From assembly GCA_959347315.1 (NCBI GenBank), contig OY365818.1, positions 364,367 through 428,366 of the forward strand: a stretch of 64,000 nucleotides of DNA, written 5' to 3'. The notes under the pieces are model-generated. The model was given only the letters and a program-made list of their open reading frames with translations. It made no database searches and was not told the DNA's origin. How positions within the stretch are numbered: position 1 is the stretch's first letter; each line of letters starts with the position of its first letter. Positions 49,064 through 61,689 of the stretch are shown one piece after another. The stretch comes from Bimastos eiseni (taxonomy: Eukaryota; Annelida; Clitellata; Crassiclitellata; Lumbricidae). Position numbers and translations under genes: made by a program.

Positions 49064-49507
49064 GTGAGTTAAGAGGAACGATGCATTTGGTGGAGTAGTT
49101 CTCTCTCCAAATCTCTTCTGCGTCTCCCTTAGTTATTCGGACAAAAACCCCAATGCACGCTGAAACGATGAGGTAGCAATGAACCTGAACTTCAGAACCC
49201 AGATGTTTTTTTCAACTCTTTAGTCAGACGATTCTCAGATTGTGCTGAACAAACTGATATCTGACTAACAAAAGTGATGGAGATAAAGATTACATCATCT
49301 TCAAAATCCTATAAATCGGTTTAATACATTTGAAGTCAGGTTTTTGCATTAATGTCGCTTTAATTATTTTGTAACAAGCATAAACTCATTAATTGAACTA
49401 CCTAATATGATATTATTCAGATGCACCGTATGTAAGATATTCATCTGTCTGTGTAAGATATTCGAAGGAAAATTGGCCTAAAGTTTCTATTTTGCTCGTG
49501 CTAATAC

Positions 49508-49735
<228 letters not shown>

Positions 49736-50135
49736 TGGCTAGCCCCGCAGAGTAGCGTAACCGTTTCCACAGTTTCTTCTCTGGTGTTCTCACACATCCT
49801 GAGTTGAGGTCAATGTTCATTGGGGTCCAGGTCGTTCTTCACTACTCGTCCCCGGGAGTGTCTTTGTCGTCCCGACGGAGACCGTTGGGTCCAGCCGCTG
49901 GTGGTCGTGCGATCATGACTGGCAGAGCTCTTGCGTGATCCTGGTTGCTCTCAGATCGTGCGATATGTCCGAAGAGTTTCAGGCGTCACGTTCGGATCAG
50001 GCAGTTGATTGGTTCTTGGTCTGTTATTCTTACATTTCCTCATTGGTGATATGTGCCACATACGGAACTAGCAGTATCCTCCGAAGGAACCGATGATGGA
50101 ATGCGTCGAGCGATTGCCAAGCAGTGGATTTCCGC
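49736..50135 (-). pseudogene. Decayed LINE ORF2 C-terminus (L1/RTE-like type)
   Basis: Minus-strand frames give, in order: LDAFHHRFLRRIL (about 50110-50072), RLKLFGHIARSES (about 49990-49950), DHARAL, then after a frameshift VVKNDLDPNEH and VETVTLLCGASH ending at the (ATG)n. This block order (LRRIL, FGHxAR, DHARAL, NDL..N, VETxTL) is the C-terminal end shared by many L1/RTE-like ORF2 proteins of invertebrates. Several stops and at least two frameshifts are present, and everything 5' of this is missing. It differs clearly from the CR1-like fragments elsewhere in the window. Confidence 0.8.
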
Positions 50136-50876
50136 CCCAATTGTTTTCTTATCATTGAAGCGATTCCTGTGTAATTATACTTTTGTCTCTCTTCAGATCT
50201 CATTCACTTTTAATCTTTCGGTAACAGTTTGATTTACCTGATCATCTGTTTCCTGCGCCATTTACGGTCTCTCAATTTTGCACAGTAACTCTTTCATCTC
50301 CGCTACATTTAATATCATCATGGTAAATTCATGCAGAAAAATTCCCTCTTCCGCGTCCACAGCTGCGCCTCTTAATAGCACTGGGATCACAGAAGGAGGT
50401 CAATGCCTTCCCGACCATCTGAGAATGAAGAGGAAGGAAGAGGAGAAGTAAGAAGAGGAGAAGGAGGAGGAGAAGAGGATGATAAGGAGTAGAATTGGAA
50501 GAAGTAGAAGAAACTGAGGCAGCTGAGAAAGATGTCATGAAGAAACAGAACCATTAAATTAAGACAAGAAGTCATAAAGCCATAAAACTTTGAACCGTTA
50601 TCACGAAATGGGTGAGTCGGTTGGCAGCAGCATTCAGGTGACAGGGCTAACGACCAAAAGATCCAGCTGCGGCGGTTTTCCATCTGTGTGCAAATGTCAA
50701 TAATGGGGAGAAAATATGCGTCTCTTTCCGACCACACAATCATAAGCTGATGTGCAACCGAGAAATTACTCGGATATCTGAAACATTCCAGTTTAACAAA
50801 TGATTCGTATTAGCACCAGTAACATTTATGTAATGGCTTTGACGAATGCTACATTGGTTACGCTACCATCTAGCGT

Positions 50877-51368
50877 CTACTTTACACCTAGAGTAAATAT
50901 GTACGTTCCTTTCCTGGTTTTTCTCCAAGAAGTCATTTGATTGAGCCATGAGTCACTCTTTGTTGAAGACTTTGATAAGTCGTTGAACATCTTTGTTGAA
51001 TGCCTCCCACGTTCTTCGCTCATTAGAAGACTATGTTTTGTCTCCATCTGATGCTCTTTCAAAGCATGAGAGACTTCGATGCGGGCCACTGGCTCACATA
51101 AAACCTTTCCTAATAAAATACCGACGCTCGATCGAGGAGTCGATCGTTCCACTCACCACCTGTCCATGAGGCAGCGGACGGTGGATCCCCATATCAACCA
51201 ACACTCGCACGAAGCTGATCTATATCGTGCTAACGTCAACTGAATAATCTCAATTGCCTGATCAGAAAGTCTCTTATGGTAAGACATTGGAGACACCTTC
51301 TCCTCACACTTCATCACATTACAGCATACATTACGCTTAATTAAGTTACATAGGAAAGCTACTGTCAA
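50877..51368 (-). other. 164-codon minus frame broken by a single TGA
   Basis: One frame runs from 51368 to 50877 with a single internal stop (TGA at 51153-51155, inside TGG TGA GTG, which also looks like a GTGAGT donor). The residues (...VSPMSYHKRLSDQAIEIIQL... and ...SHALKEHQMETKHSLLMSEE...) are not low complexity and match nothing I know. It could be a pseudogene, TE remnant, exon ending at the donor, or chance. Confidence 0.2.
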
Positions 51369-52149
51369 CTCTACGTTTGTTTAAGCCAAATTAAGCCACG
51401 CTGAGTAGATACGAGCTTACATTATGTCGAATTAGGTCACGTTGATCAGCGTTAGAATGCTTCGGGTATAAGTCATGATATCTACAAGTTTATGAGGCGA
51501 TTCTAGTCTTGATAAACACATTTTAAGGAATGGCGTTACTCAATTTGATAAACCCCGGATTTCCTTAGCTAAACCCTGAAAAATCATTGCAGCAAATTCA
51601 GTGAAGTAAAAAACCGACCAAGTCTTATATATGGGACAGCGCTGCCGTCGCCGTTGAATCTAATACTCCGCTCACAGACGCAGGTCATAAACACATAATT
51701 CTTGTTGTATGAAGAGCAACTCGACCCAAATGAGAGTGTATTGGATGGGAACAGAACAGCAGCAGCCTCTATGACTAGGCTGAAAAACTGGCAACTGAGG
51801 CGGACATGATCTCAAAACGAAATTACACGATACGACGGATGTTGCTTGATTACAAAAGGCAGACGCTTCCGAAATTGAAAATACATAAATAAATATTCAT
51901 ACATGCGGTCGAGAACAAATTGGATGAAGCACAGAGCAAAGCAGATGTCCGAAGAACCGTCGTTAATCAAAATCTGTAAAACCACCGAATATTTGTTAAC
52001 TTTCATAACTTTCAAATAATATGTCACTGATATCGTTTCAATATCACAAAAGCAGATGACACACATCCTACATCGGTCTTGGAAAAACATATTATATAAT
52101 TGTGACTTGTCAAACGCGTTGCACTCTGGATAAAAGTGTTGTTAAACGT

Positions 52150-52238
52150 AAACAGCAACTGAACAATAACTCAGCTACTGTTCGCACTCTGACAGTGCCA
52201 GTCCAAAGCCTTGATAAAGTAGGAGGGAGAGGCTAATG
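52150..52238 (-). repeat. Dispersed repeat, copy C
   Basis: On the minus strand reads TCATTAGCCTCTCCCTCC, then CAAGGCTTTGGACTGGCACT, then a GAGTTATTGTTCAGTTGCTG stretch. It aligns with copy A over the whole length. Confidence 0.6.
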
Positions 52239-53396
52239 AATATTGGTTATCACATACTATATGAGGAGTCAATAATGAGTTCTTTCACATCAAATTAATG
52301 AAAATTGCTTCATTAAGTGACATTTTCTCGACTTAAAACACAATTTTAGTTTTTAATATTAGATATTTAATTACAGAAACTCGTCAGAGACTATCAATTG
52401 AGTTCAAAAGTCTTTAAAATCCGAAAATATAAATATCAACTGCGAAATCTTGTTAAAGACAGCTTTGTGGTTCCCTGTTTTCAAGTTAGAACTTACTTCT
52501 TCCTTTTGTTGTCCATATTTCCTCGCCATGTATGCATGCATGTAGGCCTATTGTGTGTATCTCTCTGGGTGTGAGTGGAGGCCGTCGTCCAGCCAGTAAC
52601 ACAAGTCACATGAAGTTTGCATTAACTTCTATATTGAAATTATACCACTTAAGCTACAAATAAGTTCGGTTTATTGTCTAAATCTTGTACGGAATGTACA
52701 TAAATTTTAATTTGACCTTAACCCGATTACGGTTCATCCTACTTCGCTACTTCAGTGCTATACATAAATTCAGTAAAAAACAGTCGCAAACAGTGAGACA
52801 ATTCGGCACAGAAATAACAAATAAGTCAGAACATCATTCAGTCCTTGATGTTTCTCTCTCCTTGTATTCTCTCTCGTGGAAAACAATTCCTGTTGCAGCA
52901 AATTCGGGAGCAGGTGACGAGTGCAGCGTCACTTTACGAAATGTCAAAGGAGTGCAACGGTTTATTTCCTGTGTTTTACTTGAATGAACCTTTTTAGAAA
53001 CGACCTCCACAGCGTCAAGAGTATCAGCATTCGTAAGACAGACGGCGTATTAGCAATGCTCCTCTATTCAACACTTTAACGATCGAAGTGTACCAAAGGT
53101 CACTGGAAAACGAGTGCAGTTCATCGTTAAAACGTTAGAACAGCTGTCAGTGATAGGCAAAGAAATGCACCGAATGATAAGCGACGCCATCGAACTTCAC
53201 ACGCTTCTACTTGGATATTGGGAAAGAAGACGAGATTTTATTGCAGCCAGAAACTGTTTCTAAACATATAAAAGTTTCATTAACGACCAGTCGGGCGTCT
53301 CCCTGGCTTCTGAATGTGTCTCGGTCTTTCGTAATTACATGCCACGTCTAAATAAAGCTACGGATCTCCCAATCACCCTTCTATGCAACGAAGGGA

Positions 53397-53465
53397 GATA
53401 GAGATAGAGAGACAGAAAGACAGAGAGACAGGGATAGAGAGAGCGAGAGAGAGAGAGAGAAAGCG
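53397..53465. repeat. (GA)n/(GACA)n tract
   Basis: GATAGAGAGACAGAAAGACAG-type units followed by pure GA. A 12-bp ACACACGAACAG run lies at about 53585-53645. Confidence 0.88.
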
Positions 53466-53946
53466 AGCAACACAGGCGGTGCAACAACAACAACGTTCTG
53501 ATCCATGTGAAGCCGACGGATTTCAACAAAACGTCAATATGGTTTGAAATTGAAGAAATTAATGGCAGTGAAAGTCACAACAACGACACATACACACACG
53601 AACAGACACATAAACAGACACACGAACAGACACACGAACAGACACGTACAAAACACAGTCAGTTGAGGAACAGGGAAGTTCTTGCTTTCATTCTGAGAAA
53701 TCGGTCTTAATGGAAAGAATGTTATCAACCTGAGATAAGTTACGGTTAGCCTTTGGCTAACACACGAAAATCATAGGTTACGCAATTGATTCCTGGCAAC
53801 AGATGTTTTGGATAACAACATCATGGGACAACGCAAAACTCCTTGCTGCAGTTTCTCAGAGGATGACGTTCTAGTTATTCTGACTCCACACGACAGCGAG
53901 AGATGGAAGTGGATGAGGAGAGGAGAACGAATGTCTTTCCACTCAC

Positions 53947-54000
53947 CTTCAATTCTTTCCAAACATAGAGCAACATCCTCCTCCGTTCCGTAAGAACCAT
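53947..54000 (-). other. Possible short first coding exon on the minus strand
   Basis: The ATG at 53998-54000 (ATGGTTCTTACGG, G at +4) opens 18 codons (MVLTERRRMLLYVWKELK) ending at a good donor, GAATTGAAG/GTGAGT, phase 0. The sequence just upstream (54000-54110) is GC-rich with many CpG, as a promoter-proximal first exon might be. No second exon was identified. Confidence 0.2.
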
Positions 54001-54132
54001 TCGCGCTCCGATCGACGTCCCAGCAGCGACCGACCGATCGACCGACCGACTGCCACCAGTGTCACCGTCTGCCGAGTGCGCCGTCACTGCCGCCTCACTG
54101 CTATAGCTCCAATCAATGAATAAACACTCGGG

Positions 54133-54295
54133 CTACTGCTGCTGATGATGATGCTGATGATGTTGATGATGCGGCGGAGGATGCTGATGATGCGGAAGAT
54201 GCTGAGGATGTTGAGGATGCAGAGGATGCTGATGATGCGGAGGATGCTGATGATGCGGATGTTGATGATACTGGTGATGCGGATGCTGCCATCTC
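54133..54295. repeat. (GATGCT)n-like hexamer array
   Basis: GATGATGCT, GAGGATGCT and GATGATGCGG units for about 160 bp. Ser-Ala-Ser and His-Pro-rich frames are repeat translations. Confidence 0.9.
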
Positions 54296-54619
54296 GCGTG
54301 AAAATGTAGAAGCAGGAATGCACGAACACGACCAAGCAAACACGCGTTGAAATGACAACACAGCCGTAGCACCGGAGATGCTTCTTTGTACTCTCCAAGT
54401 GTCTGTCCGTCTGTCCGCTTCTTTCTGTCTGCCCCTCTGTCCGTGTGTCTTCCTGTCTGTCTGCTTGAACGGAAGTCCTCTAAAAGACGGAGGACTTTCA
54501 TCGAAGAGAAGAAGAAGAAAGTAGCTTTGAAGCGGAGTTTATGGCTGGCGACCGACGACGACGATGACGCTGTTCAATTGGAGTTGGAGGCAAATTATGA
54601 ATGAAATTACCCGTCAGAC

Positions 54620-54819
54620 NNNNNNNNNNNNNNNNNNNNNNNNNNNNNNNNNNNNNNNNNNNNNNNNNNNNNNNNNNNNNNNNNNNNNNNNNNNNNNNNN
54701 NNNNNNNNNNNNNNNNNNNNNNNNNNNNNNNNNNNNNNNNNNNNNNNNNNNNNNNNNNNNNNNNNNNNNNNNNNNNNNNNNNNNNNNNNNNNNNNNNNNN
54801 NNNNNNNNNNNNNNNNNNN
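54620..54819. other. Assembly gap (200 N)
   Basis: Exactly 200 undetermined bases, a placeholder length, so the true distance is unknown. Confidence 0.99.
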
Positions 54820-57800
54820 GACACGAATGACCCTCCGTAGAAACGGAACCTACTTTGGACGAAGATCTGTCAAGGAGGCATCGTCGAAAGCGTCACTGTG
54901 GTCAGTCTGCTGAATGGAATATTAAGAATTCGATTGGACATAGCTGCGTCGTCTTGACTTCAATCGGACGACTGGCGGTCATCTGCAAGGCGTCTGACCG
55001 GCCAGTCGACCTCTCGACTGACCGACCGATAGACCAATCGAAGAATTATTCGATAATTGAGTCCTTGAGAGGCATGGCTGATGAACACGTATTTACAGCC
55101 ACCATTTAGGGCCGAGACTAGCCTTTCTGGCGCCCAATTAAAAGATTAAGGCTGATTAGAGTTGTTTTATCGCCTTTCGATTGTGGTCTATGTCGCTTTG
55201 TTGCAATCATCTTTCACAGATCTTATTCCAATCAACAAATGCAGCAATGTTTATCACGTACATATAAAACTAGTCAGGACCATCAGGGCTTCAATTTCAC
55301 TTCAAGAGGGTTGAATCGTAATAGTTCCACGCCTGGTTAATCTACTGAGTTGAGAACACAACTGCATGATCGTCTTTAAAATTAAAATTCAGCTGTAAAT
55401 AAATTATGAAACTCTATTAACGATTAAACGGAAAGACTCAAACGCCCTCTTTATAAGAATTCCATAAAGATACAAGACGAGATGATGGCATTTGATTTAC
55501 ACTGCTGTGTGGAGTGTTACTGTTCGGCAGCATTCTCTGTGACGTTGTCTGAGTTGTTTTGCTGGTCTAGTGTCGTTCGTTCGTCTTGTGACTGATGTTA
55601 GATTCTTTGTCTGCTAAGCCTCATGACAAGCCATTCAACACACAGCTCTCGATCGCTGAGCATACACTTAATCAATCGAAGTAATCCTTACTGATACTCC
55701 AGTCTTAACGTATTTGACGACCGTGCAGTGGACGCGATTCCGTCTCCTGTCGACGGCGTTACGTTCCACATAATTCTGGGATTTTGTCTTGAAGAAAAGA
55801 TGGTTTGGGTTCCACCTGCGTGATGTACACGAAACGAGATGGGAAACCATTCAACAGACTTAACAGGTGTCCTTCTCTGTCCACCTATCTTTACCTTTTT
55901 GTCTCTCTCTGTATGTCCGTCCGTCTGTCTGCTTCTCTGCTCTTAGTCTTCATATGCTGGTCTTGCATCTCAGCTGATCTTGTGATCTGTGGTTAGGGAT
56001 AAAGATTACTGGTCGCATTCCTAGAGGCAGACGTAGCAACGGCAACACTCGAGAGCAACGAACAGCAGATCAACACGGGTACCATATACATAGATTCCCG
56101 CTATCCAACCCAAGGTCTAATCATCAGTGATGGTAAAATTATCAGTAGGATGTAATGGACGCCTTGCATGGCAGCTGTGCAGCTAAAAATTAATAGTTAT
56201 ATGTAATTGCTTGTTATCATCCGTTCATACTATAAAACTTATGTTTCAAAATGTTTGCGGCAAAAATACTTGCTGTCTTTTAAATATATGTAAAAACCTA
56301 TTTAGCATAATTATTATAGCTGAAGCAAAACAAATCAAGTCAACAAATTGCCTAGAACCATCTAACAGTCATCCTGGAGTAGGAACTACTTAGAGAAACT
56401 GTTCAAACTCCACTGCGTCAAAGCCAACGAAAACTTGAACATCGACCCCTTAGATAGGGCTCATTTGAATGCGTTGCCATAATCCAGAGCAATACGGGCG
56501 CTATATAAATGCCAGCCTAATGTACTTTACGGATTATATCAACTGATGATAGAGATGGGTCGAGGATGCTGTAAATCGAGGTTATTCAGCCGAATTACTC
56601 GATCGTTCAATTTCTGAACCCAATCTCACAAAGGCATCAGTAAACATAATTTACCTGCTTCGAATGACAATAGTATAGTTGTCGATGAATAATGAATGGG
56701 ACGACGTGGCTTTGAAGAGACCAGCAACGTAGAGTCCCTTCCAAGTACAACCAACGACGGGTCGACCATCTCCGTTTCATGACATGTATCTACGATTGCG
56801 AAACGCTTCCCTCCAAATGCAATTAGTCGACACACATCTGGTCTCTATCACGTGACCTGGACCAACCAATTGGTCGCTTGCGTCATCGTTGTCCGTGTTT
56901 CGTTGCCATTAGATATACCATCGAGGGACGGCGTAATTCAAGTAGAGCCAGTTCAAAATTCATAATTCACAGAGACCTCAGCAGAGCGGATAATTCAATA
57001 ATGGCAGACCAGGTGATCTCAAAAACCAGGTTGAGATGTGTCCTGCATTTCCATTCCAAGGTTCCGCTTCAATTTCATTTCATTTCGAATCGAGTCGATT
57101 GAAAAATAATTGCGCTAAGAAATCTTAGTAAGAATGTAATCCGTTTTGAAAGCGTGCAACAGACGAAGAAAAGTGCAAAAAAATTAATTATGCGACACGA
57201 AAGTTTCAAAAGCTACGCTTGCTGCCAGACTTGATACCTTGGCAGGAACCTTTAAAGTTGACATCATAGAAAGACTTCAAAAGAGCAGTTCCTGAAACAC
57301 TAAGGTAGCCAGCCATCTTTGATGGCTACAAAATTAAAAACGTGGGCTGCAAGCAGTCACTGATGAGATGTAGTCTGTGATGGAGTCTCATTGAGAAAAA
57401 ACTCGTTACTAACGATCACCAATCATTGTTGCCTGATGCCGTGCATGCAACAGATGGCTTACAAGAACGCAGAGAACCGACGACGTCCTGACGAACAATC
57501 AGAAGGAATTCCTGTAATTGTTTCAGCGCAGGATACAGCCTTCAGAGCATACAATTACCAGAGCAGATCATCATCGTCCACAGTCTGGTCTGTTGCGACT
57601 TCTCTCGATTCCCCGGAGACAATGGAGCGGCGGCCTTCGATGCTGTCTTTGTAAATCTCATTACTGTTTTGATGGGTCCTCGAGCAACCAGACCCACTAA
57701 AACAGACAGAAACTGAGTCCTATTTCCCTCCCTATCAAAGTCTTCGTACCATCTAAAGAAGCAAAGCAAATCCACAAACCACAGCTGGGCATGCTGTGCG

Positions 57801-58240
57801 AATTAGCCGACCGTCCACTAACCAATCGGTTGTGTCGTCGACATTTTCCTCTATGTCAGTCTATTCCAGGCATCGTGTAATTCAATTTTTAGTCGATGAC
57901 ACACTTACTTACCAGAATTGCTACTGACGACTTCCTGGCATTCCTTTCGACCGATTTCCATTTTCAAAGCTACCTCGTGCCTTGATTGTCAGATTAGAGA
58001 AACGCCTCTGACATAATACGATGCGTACGACCAGTGAAAGAAACTGAATGCGAGCAATTATTGTAAAGCTAACAATGCAATTTAAATTTCCTGACAGCAA
58101 TTGAAGATCTCAAATTATAAGGCATCAGTCCATTGAAACGCCTGGTTGGTGTCAAATGTCATCAGGAAGGGAAATGACATAAGCCGGATCACTATTACAC
58201 AGAATTATCCCCAGTAGCCGACCATCTTATACGCGTAGAG
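54820..58240. other. No gene recognised
   Basis: Mostly unique sequence. It contains a retroposon-like GGGCGCTATATAAATGCC at 56496-56513. A non-repetitive 67-codon frame from ATG 57454 to TAA 57654 has no convincing splice signals. Confidence 0.3.
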
Positions 58241-58553
58241 CTTCTGCCGCCGAAAGTTTGGTCTATAACCGCACATTAAAATTATTTCTGCGGGTTTTTG
58301 TACACTGACTCTAACCCAGACCATGAACAACCCTCACGATGCCTCACCTGACACTAACCGACCCTTGCGATGCCTAGTCTGACCATATACGATCCTCACG
58401 ACGCATATTACAAAGTTTAACGTCCTTCTTAACAGTGCGCATGCGCCCGTGGTATCGCATGCGCAGAGGTCTTCACGCGCTAAATTTTGAATGGGTTCGG
58501 CCGTAGAAGTAAAACTTTCGCTTGATTTTGGACCGAAGTTTCGGCCGCAGAAG
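58241..58553. mobile_element. Possible inverted-repeat (MITE-like) element
   Basis: CTTCTGCCGCCGAAAGTTTG (58241-58260) and the reverse complement of 58529-58553 (CTTCTGCGGCCGAAACTTCG) pair at about 24 of 28 positions. A further inverted copy of CTTCTACGGCCGAA lies just inside the right end. No target duplication was found. The interior holds three degenerate ~32-bp repeats (58320-58408) and the NRF1-like sites. Confidence 0.3.
58436..58466. promoter_or_regulatory. Paired NRF1-like palindromes
   Basis: TGCGCATGCGC at 58436-58446 and CGCATGCGCA at about 58457-58466. NRF1 sites of this form mark many animal promoters. No first exon was identified nearby. Confidence 0.25.
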
Positions 58554-58559
58554 ATTTAT

Positions 58560-61330
58560 CCATCTTACACACGAGGCAAACAAATCAATCGATAAATATA
58601 TTTAATCGTTTTCAGAGATTATTAACCAAGTCGTGTCTTGACCATGGATCGACGACTGTAATTGTAATTCAACATTTATGAAGCGCCACTATACGATTTA
58701 GAGACGACGGACAGTAGCGTTTGCCACCGCCCAGTTGTCGCTCGTTGACGGTAGAGGACGCACAGCGTGCTCTCCCTGGTGTCTATCATGAAACGGAAAT
58801 TCGTCTTATTCCATTTTGTGGATGGAAGCAGCACCTTAGGGAAAGCTTTACGAAGTCAGTCAGGAGTACATTGTAGGAAACTGCAGAAGTAGTATCATAT
58901 TTGTTTATTAATAAAATGAGAACCTAAGTCTCTGTGACTTATAATAACGATCTCAGCCGTTTTGTGCGACAGTCGTTAATTGCTGAGCTACAGCTGACGG
59001 CAGCAATTCCACCAAGAGAAGATTACGTCACTGTAGTATTAACGCTACTTCCCAGAAACTCACCTTGACCTTCTGATGCGAATCAGATAAGTCAATCTTT
59101 AAGGAGGTGGGCAACGTAAACATGATTCCACTTGTTTCAAGCGAAAAGTCATCATGCGAAAATTTATCGGAAACCTTAAAAGAGTCTGAACTGCTTAAAA
59201 GTGTCAGGAATTATAGATTAAAATGATGTAATATTAATATTGAATGAAAGCAGTTAGCGGGTGACAGTTTGACGAAACGTTGCATCTCTCTAATCCTGGA
59301 TACTGACTCCAAGGCCACAACCGTTTCATTATAAGGTCCAGTGACCAACATAATTTCGTTGATTAATGATCTACTAACACTGAATCAACGGACGCCGCAG
59401 AATAAGAGCTGACCAAGTGTCTCGACCGCCCACAGTCCAGCGCTTTCCTTCGATCAGAAAATAAATCACAGACTTAGGGTGCCAACCCCTCGACCCAAAC
59501 TAAGCTCACGGTGACCGCGGGAAACACCGCAAGAAAAAAAACTTAGCAGCAGAGCCAACGACCGATGTGACCTCATCCAAGATGATGAGACTGAATGACC
59601 AAAGCAAGTCTTAGGGAAAGCGTAAGATTAAGCCAGGAAATGGCAAAAATTAAAAAACACATTGACCGTGAAATTAATCGGATGGATAATAAAGAGCATT
59701 TCAATCTTTTGTTCAACGAAAAAATGACGATGATGGCCTGCGATGACAAACCGTCGATATCAAAAGTCATCTTAATCGGGAGGAGAAAAGTCAGGAACAG
59801 ACTATTATAGGATACAAAGGAGTTGTGGAAAAGCCCAAAAGTTATTTGACTGTAGAGCAATGATGATCGCACTGTGGCGCAGAGCTGAGGAACCGAGTTC
59901 GAGATCCGTATCCTCCGTTAGGTTGATTAGTCTTCTTTCGCTTGGCGGCGGCGTTTGTTAAAATTAGATGTATCCATAGCGTAATGAGCGCCCTGCGTGG
60001 CTGCCGACGGTTAAATTCAGCTCCTGTCGTATCTTGTCATCGTCGCTCATACTTTACTTGTACTCATACTGTGGTTTGTCAGTGTGAAATGAAACGAACA
60101 TTATTATTATCAACAGTTCTCAACTAGAAGGTTCGAAACCCATTATCTCTATCACGGCAAAGTAAAAGTCTTATATTTCAACGATCTGATCTAAAAAATT
60201 GAGTAGAGTCGTAAACCAGTCGATAACAAAAGACTATGAGACGCCAACGGTTTCACAATGTCCTAGGTCTCCATATGTTATAATATTTTAATAATAATAT
60301 TGAAAATGTTGGTGATCAAAAGTCGCGGTGGCAATTATATTTCCTGCAGACTAACAAGAACTCCATCTGAAGTATTTAATCGCATTTGCATTGTACTTTG
60401 TTCACTTCAGATCATTGTTAAAACTGGAGCATCATACATGACATGAAATATCAGGAGCAAATGTTGATTGGAAAGAAAATGGATGTGTGTTATCAAAATA
60501 CATCTCTCGATCTTCAATTCCGCCAAGCAACGACAGGAGATCGCTTGATGCGGATCGCTTGTAAAACAATGTGGCAGGACCTCTTTGACAGCAAATCAAT
60601 ATGCAAATACATGAGACTCTAATTTCATTATCGAATTCTTTGACCGAAATCTCTGAGCATCGGTTGCGTCTAGACTACGCTGCTTCAAGATCAGCCGGGC
60701 AAAATCGAAGGCCATAGATCAATTAGAAGGGACGACTTGTGGCAAATTTTGCAGGCCTCCGAACAATCCATTCATCAACCATGTCAACCTCTCCTCCCCT
60801 CTCACCACCTCTGCCATATAGGCAGCAGTAGCCGCAGTGGGGTTACCCCCCTGGTGGTCACTCTCCCACCCGAATTAACTGCGGGGCGTCTCTCATTGGC
60901 TGCTTTCGATTTCATTACATTCGGTCGGATTCTTTGCCCGTATTTCTGAAATCGCGTTTTCTGCGTGTCTCTTACAAATGAAGGTCATCACACGTTAGCC
61001 AATCGCAAAATTACAAACGCAGACTGAAGAACTCACATAATAGCACAAACACACATAAACACAAAGACAAACACACGGACACAAGCACACAAAAGGAGCA
61101 CAATCATGAAAACCGAGTTGAGATTGAGCTAGGTATGGCTTCGATCGGGACCGTCCCTGAGTTGTAACCCTAAAGAGGAGCTATATAAATTTTCGCAATG
61201 AATGAAATGCAAAAACATAAAAAGTGGATGCTCCTACCATTTGCGTCAGATTCGCTTGTTACACCGACCGCTCGCTAACAACTAAATCCGCTGCCACCCT
61301 GATCATGGATGGCCTGATGCATTCGAATGC
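58560..61330. other. No gene recognised; scattered SINE-like scraps
   Basis: tRNA-like fragments with B-box-type sequence occur at about 59873-59915 (GAGTTCGAGATCC) and 60128-60140 (GGTTCGAAACCC), and a TATATAAAT tail motif at 61176-61190. None is complete enough to call an element. Confidence 0.3.
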
Positions 61331-61338
61331 CCTATAGG

Positions 61339-61680
61339 TTCGATTATGGCAGAGCTATCTATGCGGGATTAACCCTATCGCGTATTAGTCAGATGCAATC
61401 GGATGTAATTGCTGCGGTTCGCCTGATACGAGGCATGACAAAGTGCAAATAATTTTTACCTTTGATCGGGAGTAACTGCACTGGCTGCGCATGGAAAAGC
61501 GCATCGAGTCTTAGATTTAAATGACTCACGGACAATTGTCTTGCAGCCAGGTCTTTTGTTCATCACTCTGGGAGCTTTGTTCGTCCATTCCAGGCCGCTG
61601 ATTCTTTCGCTCTGCCGCGCAGGCGATCTGGTTGTCCCTATGGCTCGAGTGTTTGGGATAAGTTCATTTATCTACGCATC
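61339..61680 (+). pseudogene. Decayed CR1/L2-like LINE ORF2 fragment
   Basis: Plus-strand frames give FDYGRAIYAGL (61339-61371) and, still in frame, QSDVIAAVRLIRG (61399-61437). After frameshifts come LHWLRMEKRI (about 61476-61505) and GDLVVPMARVFG (about 61625-61660). These correspond to the LDYCNxLxxGL, LQxVQNAAxRLI, LHWLPVxxRI and GLLVVPxxR blocks at the C-terminal end of CR1/L2-type ORF2. At least two frameshifts and a stop are present. It belongs to the same broad type as 33966-34280 and keeps part of the region that copy has lost. Confidence 0.75.
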
Positions 61681-61689
61681 CATGACAAG

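Noticed and set aside
57454..57654. 67-codon non-repetitive frame MAYKNAENRRRPDEQ...
   Set aside because: The preceding CAG lacks a pyrimidine tract, no good donor follows, and nothing is recognisable.
59873..60140. tRNA-like sequences with B-box-type GAGTTCGAGATCC and GGTTCGAAACCC
   Set aside because: No complete cloverleaf with paired acceptor stem could be drawn; more likely decayed SINE heads.
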